Assembly (NCBI RefSeq): GCF_039535785.1
Contig: NZ_BAAAXV010000009.1
Coordinates: forward strand, 682,001-746,000
Length of the DNA stretch: 64,000 bases
From: Nonomuraea helvata
GTDB lineage: Bacteria > Actinomycetota > Actinomycetes > Streptosporangiales > Streptosporangiaceae
Direction of reading: 5' to 3'
The notes below the pieces were generated by a model, which ran no database searches, had not been told where the DNA came from, and saw only the letters and a program-made list of their open reading frames with translations. The translations under genes were made by a program, and so were the position numbers. This document shows positions 18,237 to 26,192 of the stretch, one piece after another (position 1 is the stretch's first letter; each line of letters begins with the position of its first letter).

Positions 18237-18847
18237 ACGAAGGCAGGAGACGCGCGGGACGGCCCGCGGTGCTCACCACCGACCGTGTCGTGACCGCGGC
18301 CATCGAGGTCCTGGACGCCGAGGGCCTGGACGCGCTGACCATGCGCCGCCTCGGCGCGCGGCTCGGAGTCGCAGCCATGTCGCTCTACCGCCACGTTCCC
18401 AACCGGGAGGCGCTGCTCGCGGAGATCGTCAACCGGCTGTTCGCGGAGGCCGTGACCGGCTACGCGCCCGCGGCGGCCTGGCCGGAGGCGCTGGCGGGGT
18501 TCGCGGTGGCGTACCGGCGGGTCCTGCTCGCACACCCGCACGCCGTGCCGCTGCTCGCCACCCACCCTGTGGACGTCGATCTCGGGAAGGAGCTGCTCGC
18601 TGGGCTGCTGGCCCGCTTCGAGGCCGGCGGGATCCCGCAGGAGGACGTGATCACGGCTGTGCAGTCGGTCGCCGTGTACGTGCTCGGCCACGCGCTGGCC
18701 CAGGTCGGCACCCCGCCCGGCGGCACGCCCGCGCCCGCTGACGAGACTGCCACAGCCTTCTACGACCAGTGGTTCGACGCGGGCCTGGCCGCCATGGTGA
18801 CCGGATTCGAGCGCCGGCTCACCGGCGACGGTTACCCACACCAATAG
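18233..18847 (+). CDS. TetR-family regulator (TetR class C-terminal domain)
   Basis: This 204-aa protein has an N-terminal helix-turn-helix (LTTDRVVTAAIEVLDAEGLD, then TMRRLGARLGVAAMSLYRHV) and a C-terminal ligand-binding domain similar to the tetracycline-repressor class. GTG at 18233 overlaps the previous stop by four bases. Its targets are probably the hydrolase and membrane protein genes upstream. Confidence 0.9.
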   Translation: MNEGRRRAGRPAVLTTDRVVTAAIEVLDAEGLDALTMRRLGARLGVAAMSLYRHVPNREALLAEIVNRLFAEAVTGYAPAAAWPEALAGFAVAYRRVLLAHPHAVPLLATHPVDVDLGKELLAGLLARFEAGGIPQEDVITAVQSVAVYVLGHALAQVGTPPGGTPAPADETATAFYDQWFDAGLAAMVTGFERRLTGDGYPHQ

Positions 18848-18931
18848 CCGATCATGTGAACTCCGCCTAAACGATCTCCGCTGCTCTGATATCCATGAGA
18901 TCTCCAAAAACTACCGACAAGGAGATCGCAA

Positions 18932-19333
18932 GTGTCCTGGCCGGCCCCCGACCAAGATCAAGAATACCTTGAACAGGTTCTCCAGCAGACGAGGGACGCG
19001 ATGCGCCACCTCCGCGAGGCCAAGCGCGTGATCGGCGAGATCGAAGGCAAGGGCGAGGCCGCGGACGGGATGATCCTCGCGACGACCGACGCGGGCGGCT
19101 CCATACGGCGCATCGACATCAACCCCCGTGCGCTACGCCTCGACACGACGACGCTCAGCCGCGAGGTGATCCGGGCGATCCAGGCCGCGCAGGAAGCGTC
19201 CGCCCGGCAGGCCAAGGAGATCGTGGACGGTGTCGCCGGCCACGTCGGGCTGCTGCCCGAACCGCTGGACGAGACGTTCGTGCAGCATCGCATCGAGGCC
19301 GCGGCCCGCGATCTGTACTCGGGAGGGCTGTGA
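18932..19333 (+). CDS. YbaB/EbfC-like protein, first gene of a secretion/toxin-like cassette
   Basis: This 133-aa protein resembles the YbaB/EbfC nucleoid-associated fold: an N-terminal helix (YLEQVLQQTRDAMRHLREAK), a strand-rich middle (GMILATTDAGGSIRRIDINP) and a long C-terminal helix (VIRAIQAAQEASARQAKEIV). Such proteins recur in type VII secretion-linked loci of actinomycetes (EspL is related). The GTG at 18932 has AAGGAG upstream. A paralogue follows with a four-base overlap. Its role may be as a chaperone or adaptor for the downstream WXG-like proteins. Confidence 0.82.
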   Translation: MSWPAPDQDQEYLEQVLQQTRDAMRHLREAKRVIGEIEGKGEAADGMILATTDAGGSIRRIDINPRALRLDTTTLSREVIRAIQAAQEASARQAKEIVDGVAGHVGLLPEPLDETFVQHRIEAAARDLYSGGL

Positions 19334-19719
19334 TGCCGGGCTACAGGCTCGACCCCAGCAACATCCGGTCCCAGGACATCGACCGGGCCACGCGGCAGGC
19401 GCAGCAGGCCGAGGCCGTGCTCGGGGACGTGGACGAACTGCTGGCGGAGATCAGCGGGACGGGTGAGGCCGACGGCGGCCACGTCAAGGCGAGCGCGACC
19501 GCCGAGGGCCGGATCCTGCAGGTCCTCATCGGACAGCAGGCGGTACGCCAGGGCAGCAAGGAGCTCTCCGAGCAGATTCTCGCGGCCGTGAGCCGGGCCC
19601 AGGACGACGCCCGGCGTCAGGTGGAGGCCCTGCTGCGGGAGCAGTTCCAGCAGGCCGTCCCGGATGCCGGCATCGATCCCGTCGCTCTCCAGCAGCACGT
19701 GGACCGCCTTCTCGAGTGA
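19330..19719 (+). CDS. Second YbaB/EbfC-like protein
   Basis: This 129-aa paralogue of the preceding protein has the same layout: a helix (DIDRATRQAQQAEAVLGDVD), a strand region (GGHVKASATAEGRILQVLIG) and a C-terminal helix (SEQILAAVSRAQDDARRQVE). It starts at GTG 19330, overlapping the previous stop as GTGATG; ATG 19333 is an alternative. Tandem YbaB-like genes before a WXG-like gene suggest a heteromeric partner set for that protein. Confidence 0.82.
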   Translation: MMPGYRLDPSNIRSQDIDRATRQAQQAEAVLGDVDELLAEISGTGEADGGHVKASATAEGRILQVLIGQQAVRQGSKELSEQILAAVSRAQDDARRQVEALLREQFQQAVPDAGIDPVALQQHVDRLLE

Positions 19720-19768
19720 GATCGGCACATCACCCTCAACCGTCACAAGAGGGCGCTAAGGTCTCCCT

Positions 19769-20074
19769 ATGAATTCGGGGTTCGAGATCGCGAAGGAGAC
19801 GCTGCGGCTCGAAGCGTCTCGCATGCGGGGCCACGGGGATGACTACGAGGCGGCTGTGCAGCGACTGCAGGAGCGAAACGGGCGGTGGGGCGACGACGGT
19901 CTCTTCGCCGAGATCGAGATGGCCTGGGTCGAGTGCCGCCAGACCGTGCTCGCCGCCGTTCCGAGCCTGGGCGGCATGATCGGCCGCATGAGCCACGGCA
20001 TGCACGCGGTGTCCGCGAACATCGACGCGGCCGACGCCGCCAGCACCCTGCCGGAGACCGCCGCATGGCAATAA
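19769..20074 (+). CDS. WXG100/EspC-like small helical protein
   Basis: This 101-aa protein is predicted to be two helices around a turn containing GRWGDDGLFAEIE, reminiscent of WXG-type type VII secretion proteins. Its C-terminal helix (MSHGMHAVSANIDAADAAST) matches the EspC/DUF2580 pattern. It probably pairs with the next gene product for export. Its stop overlaps the next start by ten bases. Confidence 0.75.
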   Translation: MNSGFEIAKETLRLEASRMRGHGDDYEAAVQRLQERNGRWGDDGLFAEIEMAWVECRQTVLAAVPSLGGMIGRMSHGMHAVSANIDAADAASTLPETAAWQ

Positions 20075-20937
20075 TGCTGCCGCCGATGCTGGACACGACG
20101 CTGGAGCTGGCCGGCCTCTGGTTTCCCAACATCAACGAGGACGAGATCCACGCGGACGCCCAGGCCGCGCGCGTCGTGCAGGCCGGCACCACGCTGGCGG
20201 GCGCCGAGGCCGACGCCACGGTCCGCGGCACCTCGGCCGTCTACCGGGGCGAATCCGCCACCGAGATGCAGCGCTCCTGGCAGGCCAACGACAGCAACTC
20301 CGGCCACCTGGCGCAGGCCTCGTCCGCGATGAAGGTCGCCCCGGTGGCGCTGGACGGCCTGGGCACCGTGGTGACGGCCACCAAGGTCGCGGTGGGCACG
20401 ATCGCGGCCGTCGGCACCGTCCGCCTGGTCTACAGCGCGCTGGCGGGCGGCCCGACGGCGGGGCTCGCGCAGAGTCTGGTCCTGCTGGCCGTCCGGCGCG
20501 CCGGCACGAAGGTCTTCCGGCAGGCGGCCGAGGGCAGCGGCCGTCACCTGGCCACCGGGTTGCGGACACTGGCCACGCGACGCCTGCACGAGATCATGGA
20601 GAGGCTGCGTCCGCCGGGCGGGCCCGGCGGCACGGCCCTCGCGGGCGTCGGCCATGGTCCTGGGCGGATGCCGCTCTCCACCGGCAAGAACGCCTTCGAC
20701 CGGTCCCCCGGGATCCTGCAGCGCGGCGGCAGAGGCGGTCGCGGCGGCGGCCGCGGCGGGAGCACCGAGGGCCAGGCCAATCTCAACCAGGCAGAGCAGG
20801 CGGCGCTGGAGGCCAAGCAGAAGGGGCAGCCTTACGACCAGAAGGCCGCCAAGGCCGCCGAGTCCAAACAGAACAAGGCGCAGAAGTTCTTGGGCACCAG
20901 AAACGCTCAGAAGAGGGCGAACAACAAGAGGAAGTAG
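20065..20937 (+). CDS. Candidate polymorphic toxin with WXG/CpnT-like N-terminus
   Basis: This 290-aa protein starts with a helical domain (LELAGLWFPNINEDEIHADA near residue 13, then TEMQRSWQAN near 67) like the N-terminal domain of CpnT-type exported toxins. A hydrophobic stretch lies at about 95-145. A Gly/Arg linker (about 219-232) leads to a very basic, Lys/Gln-rich C-terminal segment (236-290, ending KFLGTRNAQKRANNKRK), the place of a variable toxin tip. No known toxin fold is recognised. ATG 20065 has GGAGA seven bases upstream; ATG 20074 overlapping the previous stop is an alternative. Confidence 0.72.
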   Translation: MAIMLPPMLDTTLELAGLWFPNINEDEIHADAQAARVVQAGTTLAGAEADATVRGTSAVYRGESATEMQRSWQANDSNSGHLAQASSAMKVAPVALDGLGTVVTATKVAVGTIAAVGTVRLVYSALAGGPTAGLAQSLVLLAVRRAGTKVFRQAAEGSGRHLATGLRTLATRRLHEIMERLRPPGGPGGTALAGVGHGPGRMPLSTGKNAFDRSPGILQRGGRGGRGGGRGGSTEGQANLNQAEQAALEAKQKGQPYDQKAAKAAESKQNKAQKFLGTRNAQKRANNKRK

Positions 20938-21195
20938 ATGTCCGACCAGCTTGGATTCCAGACCCGGCACTTCTCGCTGAACAATCCTCAGGGCGAAGGC
21001 CAGGAAGACGTGCCCAACCTGCTGCGCAGGCTCGCCAGCACGCTGGAGGAGATGGGCAGGATCGAGATCCGCGATCTGGTCCTGCACGACGACACCGACG
21101 ACGAGGGCGATCCCTGGCCGTACGTGACGGTCTACTACGACTACGTGCAGGACGAAGAGCAGCCGCCGCAGCCCACCGCCTACGGCCAGTTCTGA
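20938..21195 (+). CDS. Small acidic protein, candidate cognate immunity protein
   Basis: This 85-aa acidic protein begins immediately after the stop of the candidate toxin gene. Visible segments are FQTRHFSLNNPQ, a helix (NLLRRLASTLEEMGRIEI) and a strand region (DLVLHDDTDDEGDPWPYVTV). Acidic charge, small size and tight coupling to a basic C-terminal tip fit an immunity protein, but similar small proteins may occur without toxins, so this is inference. A strong hairpin follows. Confidence 0.65.
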   Translation: MSDQLGFQTRHFSLNNPQGEGQEDVPNLLRRLASTLEEMGRIEIRDLVLHDDTDDEGDPWPYVTVYYDYVQDEEQPPQPTAYGQF

Positions 21196-21197
21196 CC

Positions 21198-21230
21198 GCC
21201 GTGGCGCCCCGGCGACCGGGGCGCCACGGC
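21198..21230. terminator. Perfect 15-bp hairpin between convergent genes
   Basis: GCCGTGGCGCCCCGG and CCGGGGCGCCACGGC form a perfect 15-bp stem with a three-base loop. It lies two bases after the stop at 21195 and seven bases before the end of the convergent thiolase gene. It has no T-run in either direction, as is common for actinomycete terminators, and should stop transcription from both sides. Confidence 0.85.
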
Positions 21231-21237
21231 CGTCGGC

Positions 21238-22383
21238 TCAGAGGCGCTCGATGATCGTGACGTTGGCCTGGCCGCCGCCCTCGCACATCGTCTGCAGCCC
21301 GTACCGGCCGCCCGTGCGCTCCAGCTCGTGCAGCAGCTTGGTCATGAGGATGGCGCCCGTGCCGCCGAGCGGGTGTCCGAGCGCGATGGCGCCGCCGTTC
21401 GGGTTGACCCTGGCGGGGTCGGCGCCGAGCTCGTGCGTCCAGGCCAGCGGCACCGGGGCGAACGCCTCGTTGATCTCCACGACGTCGATGTCGTCGATCG
21501 ACATGCCGGCCTTCTCCAGCGCCCGCCGCGTGGCGGGGATCGGCGCGGTCAGCATGTAGACGGGGTCGTCGCCCTTGAGTGCCAGCTGGTGGATGCGGGC
21601 CCGCGGCGTCAGGCCGTGGTCCCTGACCGCCTGCTCGGAGGCGATCAGCAGCGCGCCCGAGCCGTCCGAGATCTGCGAGGAGGTCGCGGCGGTGATCTGG
21701 CCGCCCTCCTTCAGCGTCTTCAGCGAGGCCATCTTCTCCAGCGTGGTGTCGGCCCTCGGGCCCTCGTCGTCCTCGACGCCGTTGACGGGAGCGATCTGGT
21801 CCTTGAAGTGGCCGTTCGCGATGGCCTTGGCGGCCCGTTGGTGGGACTCGAGCGCGTACTGCTCGAGCACGTCCCTGGTGTAGCCCCACTTCTCGCACAT
21901 CAGCTCCGCGCCGCGGAACTGCGAGATCTCCTGCTTGCCGTACCGCTCGACCCACTTCTCGCCGAACGGGAACGGCATGCCCTTCTCCAGCGCGGCCGTG
22001 ATCGAGGAGCCCATGGGGACGATGCTCATCGACTCGACGCCGCCCGCCACCACCAGGTCCTGGGTGCCGGACATGACGCCCTGGGCGGCGAAGTGGATCG
22101 CCTGCTGCGAGGAGCCGCACTGCCGGTCGATCGTGACACCGGCGGTGGTCTCGGGCAGCCCCGCCGACAGCCAGGCATTTCGCGCGATGTCCATGCTCTG
22201 GGGGCCGAACTGCATGACGCACCCCAGGATGACGTCCTCCACCGCCGCGGGGTCGACGCCGGTGCGGTCGATCAGCGCCTTCAGGGTATGAGCTGCCAGG
22301 TCAGTGGGGTGGACGGTGGAAAGGCCGCCCTTTTTCTTGCCGACCGGGGTGCGGACCGCCCCGACGATGTACGCCTCTGCCAC
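21238..22383 (-). CDS. fadA: Acetyl-CoA acyltransferase (thiolase)
   Basis: This 381-aa enzyme should cleave 3-ketoacyl-CoA with CoA, or condense acyl-CoAs. The acylation Cys is in DRQCGSSQQA (near residue 88), the His in NPNGGAIALGHPLGGTGA, and the second active Cys in MCEGGGQANVTI. It is a complete degradative-type thiolase. The GTG at 22383 is preceded by AGGAGG. A good -35/-10 promoter and two palindromes lie upstream (22396-22447), indicating specific regulation. Whether it acts on fatty acids or sterol side chains is not decided by the sequence. Confidence 0.93.
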   Translation of the reverse strand: MAEAYIVGAVRTPVGKKKGGLSTVHPTDLAAHTLKALIDRTGVDPAAVEDVILGCVMQFGPQSMDIARNAWLSAGLPETTAGVTIDRQCGSSQQAIHFAAQGVMSGTQDLVVAGGVESMSIVPMGSSITAALEKGMPFPFGEKWVERYGKQEISQFRGAELMCEKWGYTRDVLEQYALESHQRAAKAIANGHFKDQIAPVNGVEDDEGPRADTTLEKMASLKTLKEGGQITAATSSQISDGSGALLIASEQAVRDHGLTPRARIHQLALKGDDPVYMLTAPIPATRRALEKAGMSIDDIDVVEINEAFAPVPLAWTHELGADPARVNPNGGAIALGHPLGGTGAILMTKLLHELERTGGRYGLQTMCEGGGQANVTIIERL

Positions 22384-22395
22384 AGTGCCTCCTGA

Positions 22396-22414
22396 AACCG
22401 AGCATTATTCGGTT
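22396..22414. promoter_or_regulatory. Inverted repeat covering the thiolase -10
   Basis: AACCGA and TCGGTT are perfect arms around a 7-base spacer. The repeat overlaps the -10 box (AATAAT on the minus strand, 22404-22409), the classical position for a repressor, plausibly a TetR-type fatty-acid or CoA-ester sensor. The regulator is not encoded next to the gene. Confidence 0.55.
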
Positions 22415-22432
22415 ACTAAGGGCAGACTACAA
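22404..22432 (-). promoter_or_regulatory. Sigma-70-type promoter of the thiolase gene
   Basis: On the minus strand TTGTAG (22427-22432) and AATAAT (22404-22409) are separated by exactly 17 bases. The -10 matches the consensus at five of six positions and the -35 at four. It is the clearest vegetative promoter I saw in the window and lies 20 bases before the GTG start. Confidence 0.7.
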
Positions 22433-22447
22433 CAGAACGACGTTCTG
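22433..22447. promoter_or_regulatory. Perfect 7-1-7 palindrome abutting the thiolase -35
   Basis: CAGAACG and CGTTCTG flank one base. The half-site resembles KstR (AGAAC) and LexA (GAAC) half-sites, but the spacing does not fit either consensus. It touches the -35 from upstream, so the bound factor could activate or repress. Confidence 0.55.
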
Positions 22448-22464
22448 CTCATCCGGGCGGGGCC

Positions 22465-23142
22465 TCAGGCGTCCTCAGACGTCCTGGGCGGGACCAGATC
22501 CTCCGCGGCGTCCACCCTGAACCGCCACCGGTCGACGACCAGCCCGTTCAGCGCCTCGGCCAGCTCGAGGGCCAGCGCGCCGAGCTTGGCGGGCTCGTCG
22601 CCGCGCAGCTCGATCGCGGTCAGCTCGGTGGCGAACGGCAGCAGCTCCTGCACGGCCGGCGGCTGCCCCTTCTGCGGTACGAGCGCGGCCCGGATCTCGC
22701 CCGCCGTGAAGGTGAACTCGTCGTCCTCGTCCGGCTCCAGCAGGGGCGCCAGCTCCTCGGCGGTGGGACGTACCGGGAGGATGACGGCGGGGCCGCTCTC
22801 CTGATCGTCGGCCGGATCGGTCACCTCGCCCCGGCACACCGCGAGCCCCTTGAGCCGGAAGGCCAGGCCCTCGGCGAGGAAGCGGTCGAAGAAGTCCAGC
22901 GGCAGCGGCCCCTCGGCGACCACCCGGACCGCCCACACCTTCTCCAGCTCCCCGCCGGTCAGCTCGGTGTCGGCCTCGACGGGCGCGCACACCCGCACGT
23001 CGGTGGCCACGATGTCGTCACCGTCCTGCCGCGCGCCCGGGTCCGCGAGCCGCACGACGCGCAGCAGCTCGGCCGGGTCCGGTTTCGCCGGCAGGGCCGC
23101 CGTCGGGCCAGTACGCAGTCTCCGCTTCGCCATCCAGCCCAT
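22465..23142 (-). CDS. Conserved hypothetical protein
   Basis: This 225-aa acidic, probably cytoplasmic protein has no signal peptide or membrane helix. Features are an N-terminal basic stretch (GWMAKRRLRTG), a region with ELLRVVRLADPGA, and a C-terminal WRFRVDAAEDLVPP. I do not recognise the family. A nearer in-frame ATG nine bases downstream (MAKRRLRTG) may be the true start. It lies between the thiolase gene and the first sortase pair without evident functional link. Confidence 0.72.
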   Translation of the reverse strand: MGWMAKRRLRTGPTAALPAKPDPAELLRVVRLADPGARQDGDDIVATDVRVCAPVEADTELTGGELEKVWAVRVVAEGPLPLDFFDRFLAEGLAFRLKGLAVCRGEVTDPADDQESGPAVILPVRPTAEELAPLLEPDEDDEFTFTAGEIRAALVPQKGQPPAVQELLPFATELTAIELRGDEPAKLGALALELAEALNGLVVDRWRFRVDAAEDLVPPRTSEDA

Positions 23143-23167
23143 AGCCCGCCTCCGCGCTTCAGCTTCT

Positions 23168-23935
23168 TCAGCTTCGATAGGAGCTCGTCATCGTCGCATA
23201 GACGATGATGTTGTCCACGTAGTGCCCGATGCTGTGATCGTAGGTGCCACCACAGGTGATCAGGTGCAGTTGGGCGTTCTCCTGCGGCCCGTAGACGCGC
23301 TGGGTCGGGAACGTCTTCTTGCTCGCCTGCTCGACCCCGCCGACCGTGAACACCGCGGTGGTCTTGTCCTGACGCTTGACCTCGATGGTGTCGCCGTTCT
23401 TGATCTCGAACAACCGGCTGAACACGGCGCTGCGCGTCCTGGTGTCCTTGTGCCCGAGCATCACCGCCGGGCCGGCCTCGCCCGGGGTGGACATGTTCCG
23501 GTACCAGCCGACCAGGTTGGGGTTGGTCACCGGGGGCACCTCGATCGTCCCGTCCTTGGCCAGCCCGACCGACTCGACCGGCGCGTTGATCCCCAGCCGC
23601 TTGATCACGATCCGCACGGGCGTGGAGGGCATCATGGGGGGCGCCGGGTTGATCTGCGGCAGCGGCGGCGGCACGTCGGGAGCGGCCTGGAAGAGCGCCT
23701 GCTCCGGCTGCCCGCTCGCCTTCCCATTCGGCTGGGCCTGCAGGTTGAGTGCGTCGCGGTTGGCGGCCAGGCCGTATTCGTCGGGGGACTTGAGCACGAT
23801 GAGCAGCCCGGCCACGACGGTGACGACACCGGCGATGGCGGCCACGATCAGCACGGTCCTGAGCGCCGTGCTCCCTTTGTCCTCAGGCGGCGGCACGGTC
23901 CCACCGCCACCTCCATACGGATAGTGCCCCGACAT
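23168..23935 (-). CDS. Class F sortase (first copy)
   Basis: This 255-aa protein has a Gly-rich cytoplasmic N-terminus, one membrane helix (about 26-48) and a sortase domain. Catalytic residues visible are His162 (VMLGHKDT) and Cys228 (HLITCGG). No Arg follows the Cys until residue 254, so the third residue of the classical His-Cys-Arg triad is not evident. It should attach the neighbouring surface protein to the envelope. ATG 23935 has GGAG nine bases upstream; TTG 23944 is too close to that site. The gene is six bases downstream of the surface-protein gene. Confidence 0.9.
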   Translation of the reverse strand: MSGHYPYGGGGGTVPPPEDKGSTALRTVLIVAAIAGVVTVVAGLLIVLKSPDEYGLAANRDALNLQAQPNGKASGQPEQALFQAAPDVPPPLPQINPAPPMMPSTPVRIVIKRLGINAPVESVGLAKDGTIEVPPVTNPNLVGWYRNMSTPGEAGPAVMLGHKDTRTRSAVFSRLFEIKNGDTIEVKRQDKTTAVFTVGGVEQASKKTFPTQRVYGPQENAQLHLITCGGTYDHSIGHYVDNIIVYATMTSSYRS

Positions 23936-23940
23936 GTGCG

Positions 23941-25272
23941 TCAACTCCGGATGGAACGCCGACGCATGATCAGCCCGCCTACGGCGGCGGCCGCGATCAG
24001 CGCGGTGCCGGTCAGGATGAACAACCGCCCGTCGGGCCCCATCTCACCGCCGCCACCCGTGTCGGCACCGGCCTTGGGGGTCTTGGACTTGGTGGTCTTC
24101 TTGCTGGAGGGGGTGACGGTCACCGTGTGGGTGCTGGTCTTGGTCGGCTTGGGCGAGGTGGTGGTCGGGGTGGGGGTGGGAGTCGGGGTCGGCGTGGTGC
24201 TGGAGGAGCCCACCGTGAAGGTGAAGGTCTTGAGCCCGGACGTGGGAGCCGCGCACTTGATCGCCGCCGAGGTCGAGGAGCTGCCGAAGGCCAGGTCGCC
24301 TGCGGTCAGTGTCACAGTGCCCGTGGTAGTGGGCTTGACCTTGATGGTGACGCTGGGGAGCGTCGCGATGTTCGAACCGACCGTGACGCCAGTGAGTGCG
24401 GCTTCCCCGCTTGGGGGTGTAGTTGTCGAGACCCCGGCCCCGCTAGCCTTGATGCTGACGAAGATCTTGGGACTGGTCGTGGGGAATCCGGTGGGGGCCT
24501 TCAGCGGATCGCCGGTGTTCTGAATCGTGCCGGTCCAGGTGATAGAAGCATCCGCATTGGCGGAGGCGCTGGTCGGCGTGGTCATGGTGACCTTGATATC
24601 GACGTTGGCCGGGTAGTCGGCGTCGCCGCCGCTGGTAAGCGTGCAGTAGTACTCCACTGTCTCGGTGTCGGTGCCGCCGCCAGCGCCGGTCTTCACGTCG
24701 ATGGAGATGCCCGTGGTGGGCGTAACAGAGGAGTAAGTGCAGTCAGCGGTGTCCATGCCGACCTTCAACTGCAGCGGGGCGGCGGTTGAAGCGGTCGCTG
24801 GCATCAGAGTGACAGTGCCCGCAGTCGATGGCGCGGTAAGCGTCGCGGTCATCTCTGGCGGTGTGAAATCACCCTGCGCCTGAATACCGCCTGCAGGCAC
24901 GGTTCCAGTGCCGGTCCCCTTCAAGGGAGTCGGCGTCCCCCCGCCCGTGATCGTAAGGTCGCCACCGCTCGAGCTCGTCTGCAGCGATGCGGTCAACGCC
25001 TTCGCCGCCTTCATCACGGAGAACTTCCACTTGACAGTCGCCGTCTTACCGGGCTCCACAGCATCCGGCACTGTGACGGTCGCCTTGACGTCCCCCGCCG
25101 TCAGCGCCGTGCCCCCACTACATCTGTAGGTGATCTCCATAGTCTTGTCGACGGCCGCCTGGGCCGGCGACGAGAGGGCTAACACGGAGCCAACAAAGAG
25201 GACGAGCGTGCTAATAAGCCCCACGGCCGACATCTTCTGGGCGAGGCGGCGCCACGCCTGGGCCATAAGCAC
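23941..25272 (-). CDS. Secreted surface protein with sortase-type C-terminus (first copy)
   Basis: This 443-aa protein has an N-terminal signal (LISTLVLFVGSVLALSSPAQA), several Thr/Ser-rich repeated domains beginning TMEITYRCSGG, a Thr-Pro spacer and a C-terminal sorting-like end. That end carries the motif PKAGADTGGGG, a hydrophobic helix (FILTGTALIAAAAVGGLIM) and RRRSIRS. It is the likely substrate of the adjacent class F sortase. Its first domain resembles that of the second surface protein (NYRCTGG). GTG 25272 has GGAGA seven bases upstream; ATG 25266 is also possible. Confidence 0.85.
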   Translation of the reverse strand: MLMAQAWRRLAQKMSAVGLISTLVLFVGSVLALSSPAQAAVDKTMEITYRCSGGTALTAGDVKATVTVPDAVEPGKTATVKWKFSVMKAAKALTASLQTSSSGGDLTITGGGTPTPLKGTGTGTVPAGGIQAQGDFTPPEMTATLTAPSTAGTVTLMPATASTAAPLQLKVGMDTADCTYSSVTPTTGISIDVKTGAGGGTDTETVEYYCTLTSGGDADYPANVDIKVTMTTPTSASANADASITWTGTIQNTGDPLKAPTGFPTTSPKIFVSIKASGAGVSTTTPPSGEAALTGVTVGSNIATLPSVTIKVKPTTTGTVTLTAGDLAFGSSSTSAAIKCAAPTSGLKTFTFTVGSSSTTPTPTPTPTPTTTSPKPTKTSTHTVTVTPSSKKTTKSKTPKAGADTGGGGEMGPDGRLFILTGTALIAAAAVGGLIMRRRSIRS

Positions 25273-25406
25273 GGGTCCATCTCCGATCAAAGCCAGTATC
25301 AACAGTCGTGCCAGAATTCCAGCCGTTGGTCACGGTTAGGTTGAGATCCTACGAACTGATCCTGTCAACTTCTCGTAAAACGCCAAATCGGCCAAGCCTT
25401 AACCCC

Positions 25407-26192
25407 TCAAACCTTCTTCTTCGACAACGTCGCGTACACAACAATGTTGTCCGTGTAACTGTGCGCCGCCTGGTTGAAGACCCCACCACAGGTGATGAGC
25501 CTCAGCTGAGAGTCCTTGGTGTTCCCGTACACCCGGGATGTCGGGAACGACGTCTTGCTCGCCTGCTCGATCCCGCTGACCGTGAACCGGGTGACCTTGC
25601 CGTCCGACCGGTACACGTAGATCTGGTCGCCCTTGGCCAGTTCGCGCAGGCGGTCGAAGACGGCGGGGCCCTTGCGGGTGCTCACGTGGCCGTTGATGAT
25701 CGCGGGGCCGATCTCGCCGGGCACCGGCGAGTCGCGGTACCAGCCCGTCTGGCTGGGCTTGGACAAGGGTGGGGTGCCCAGTTTGCCCTTGGTGTCCAAG
25801 GTGACGGCGCCGATGGGCGCGTTGACCTTGATCTTGGGGATCTTGATGCGGGTCGGCCTGGCCCGGGCGGTCTTGGCCTTGGCCGTGGGGATCGGGGCCA
25901 CGACCGGGACCGCCGCGAGGGGCGGAGGTGCGTCGGGGCGGGCCGGGGTGAGGGGGACGTTCTTGCCCCCGGGGCCCACGGTGGGCGGGAGCACGAACGC
26001 GCCCGCGTTCGCCATCTCCTGCACCGGCGTCGGCCTGTCCTGCGCCGCCGCGGGCAGCGAGGCTGAGCCGTCGTCCATGCTGGGCACCAGCGAGAGCAGG
26101 GTCACCATGACCATGCCGACGCCGCCCAGCGAGCCCGCGATCAGCAGCCCGGGCTGCGCCCGCTGCATCGGTGTCTTCTGCTGTTCGGTCAT
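25407..26192 (-). CDS. Class F sortase (second copy)
   Basis: This 261-aa sortase has one membrane helix (about 14-36), a Pro/Ala-rich linker and a catalytic domain with His169 (IINGHVST) and Cys235 (RLITCGG). No Arg occurs anywhere after Cys235 (tail TDNIVVYATLSKKKV), so the usual triad Arg is missing or supplied from elsewhere. The start overlaps the stop of the surface-protein gene as TGATG, showing tight coupling. Confidence 0.9.
   Translation of the reverse strand: MTEQQKTPMQRAQPGLLIAGSLGGVGMVMVTLLSLVPSMDDGSASLPAAAQDRPTPVQEMANAGAFVLPPTVGPGGKNVPLTPARPDAPPPLAAVPVVAPIPTAKAKTARARPTRIKIPKIKVNAPIGAVTLDTKGKLGTPPLSKPSQTGWYRDSPVPGEIGPAIINGHVSTRKGPAVFDRLRELAKGDQIYVYRSDGKVTRFTVSGIEQASKTSFPTSRVYGNTKDSQLRLITCGGVFNQAAHSYTDNIVVYATLSKKKV

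Noticed and set aside
22433-22447. KstR or LexA box before the thiolase gene
   Set aside because: The AGAAC/GTTCT half-sites are separated by three bases, whereas KstR sites have two and actinobacterial LexA sites four between AAC and GTT; kept only as an unassigned palindrome.
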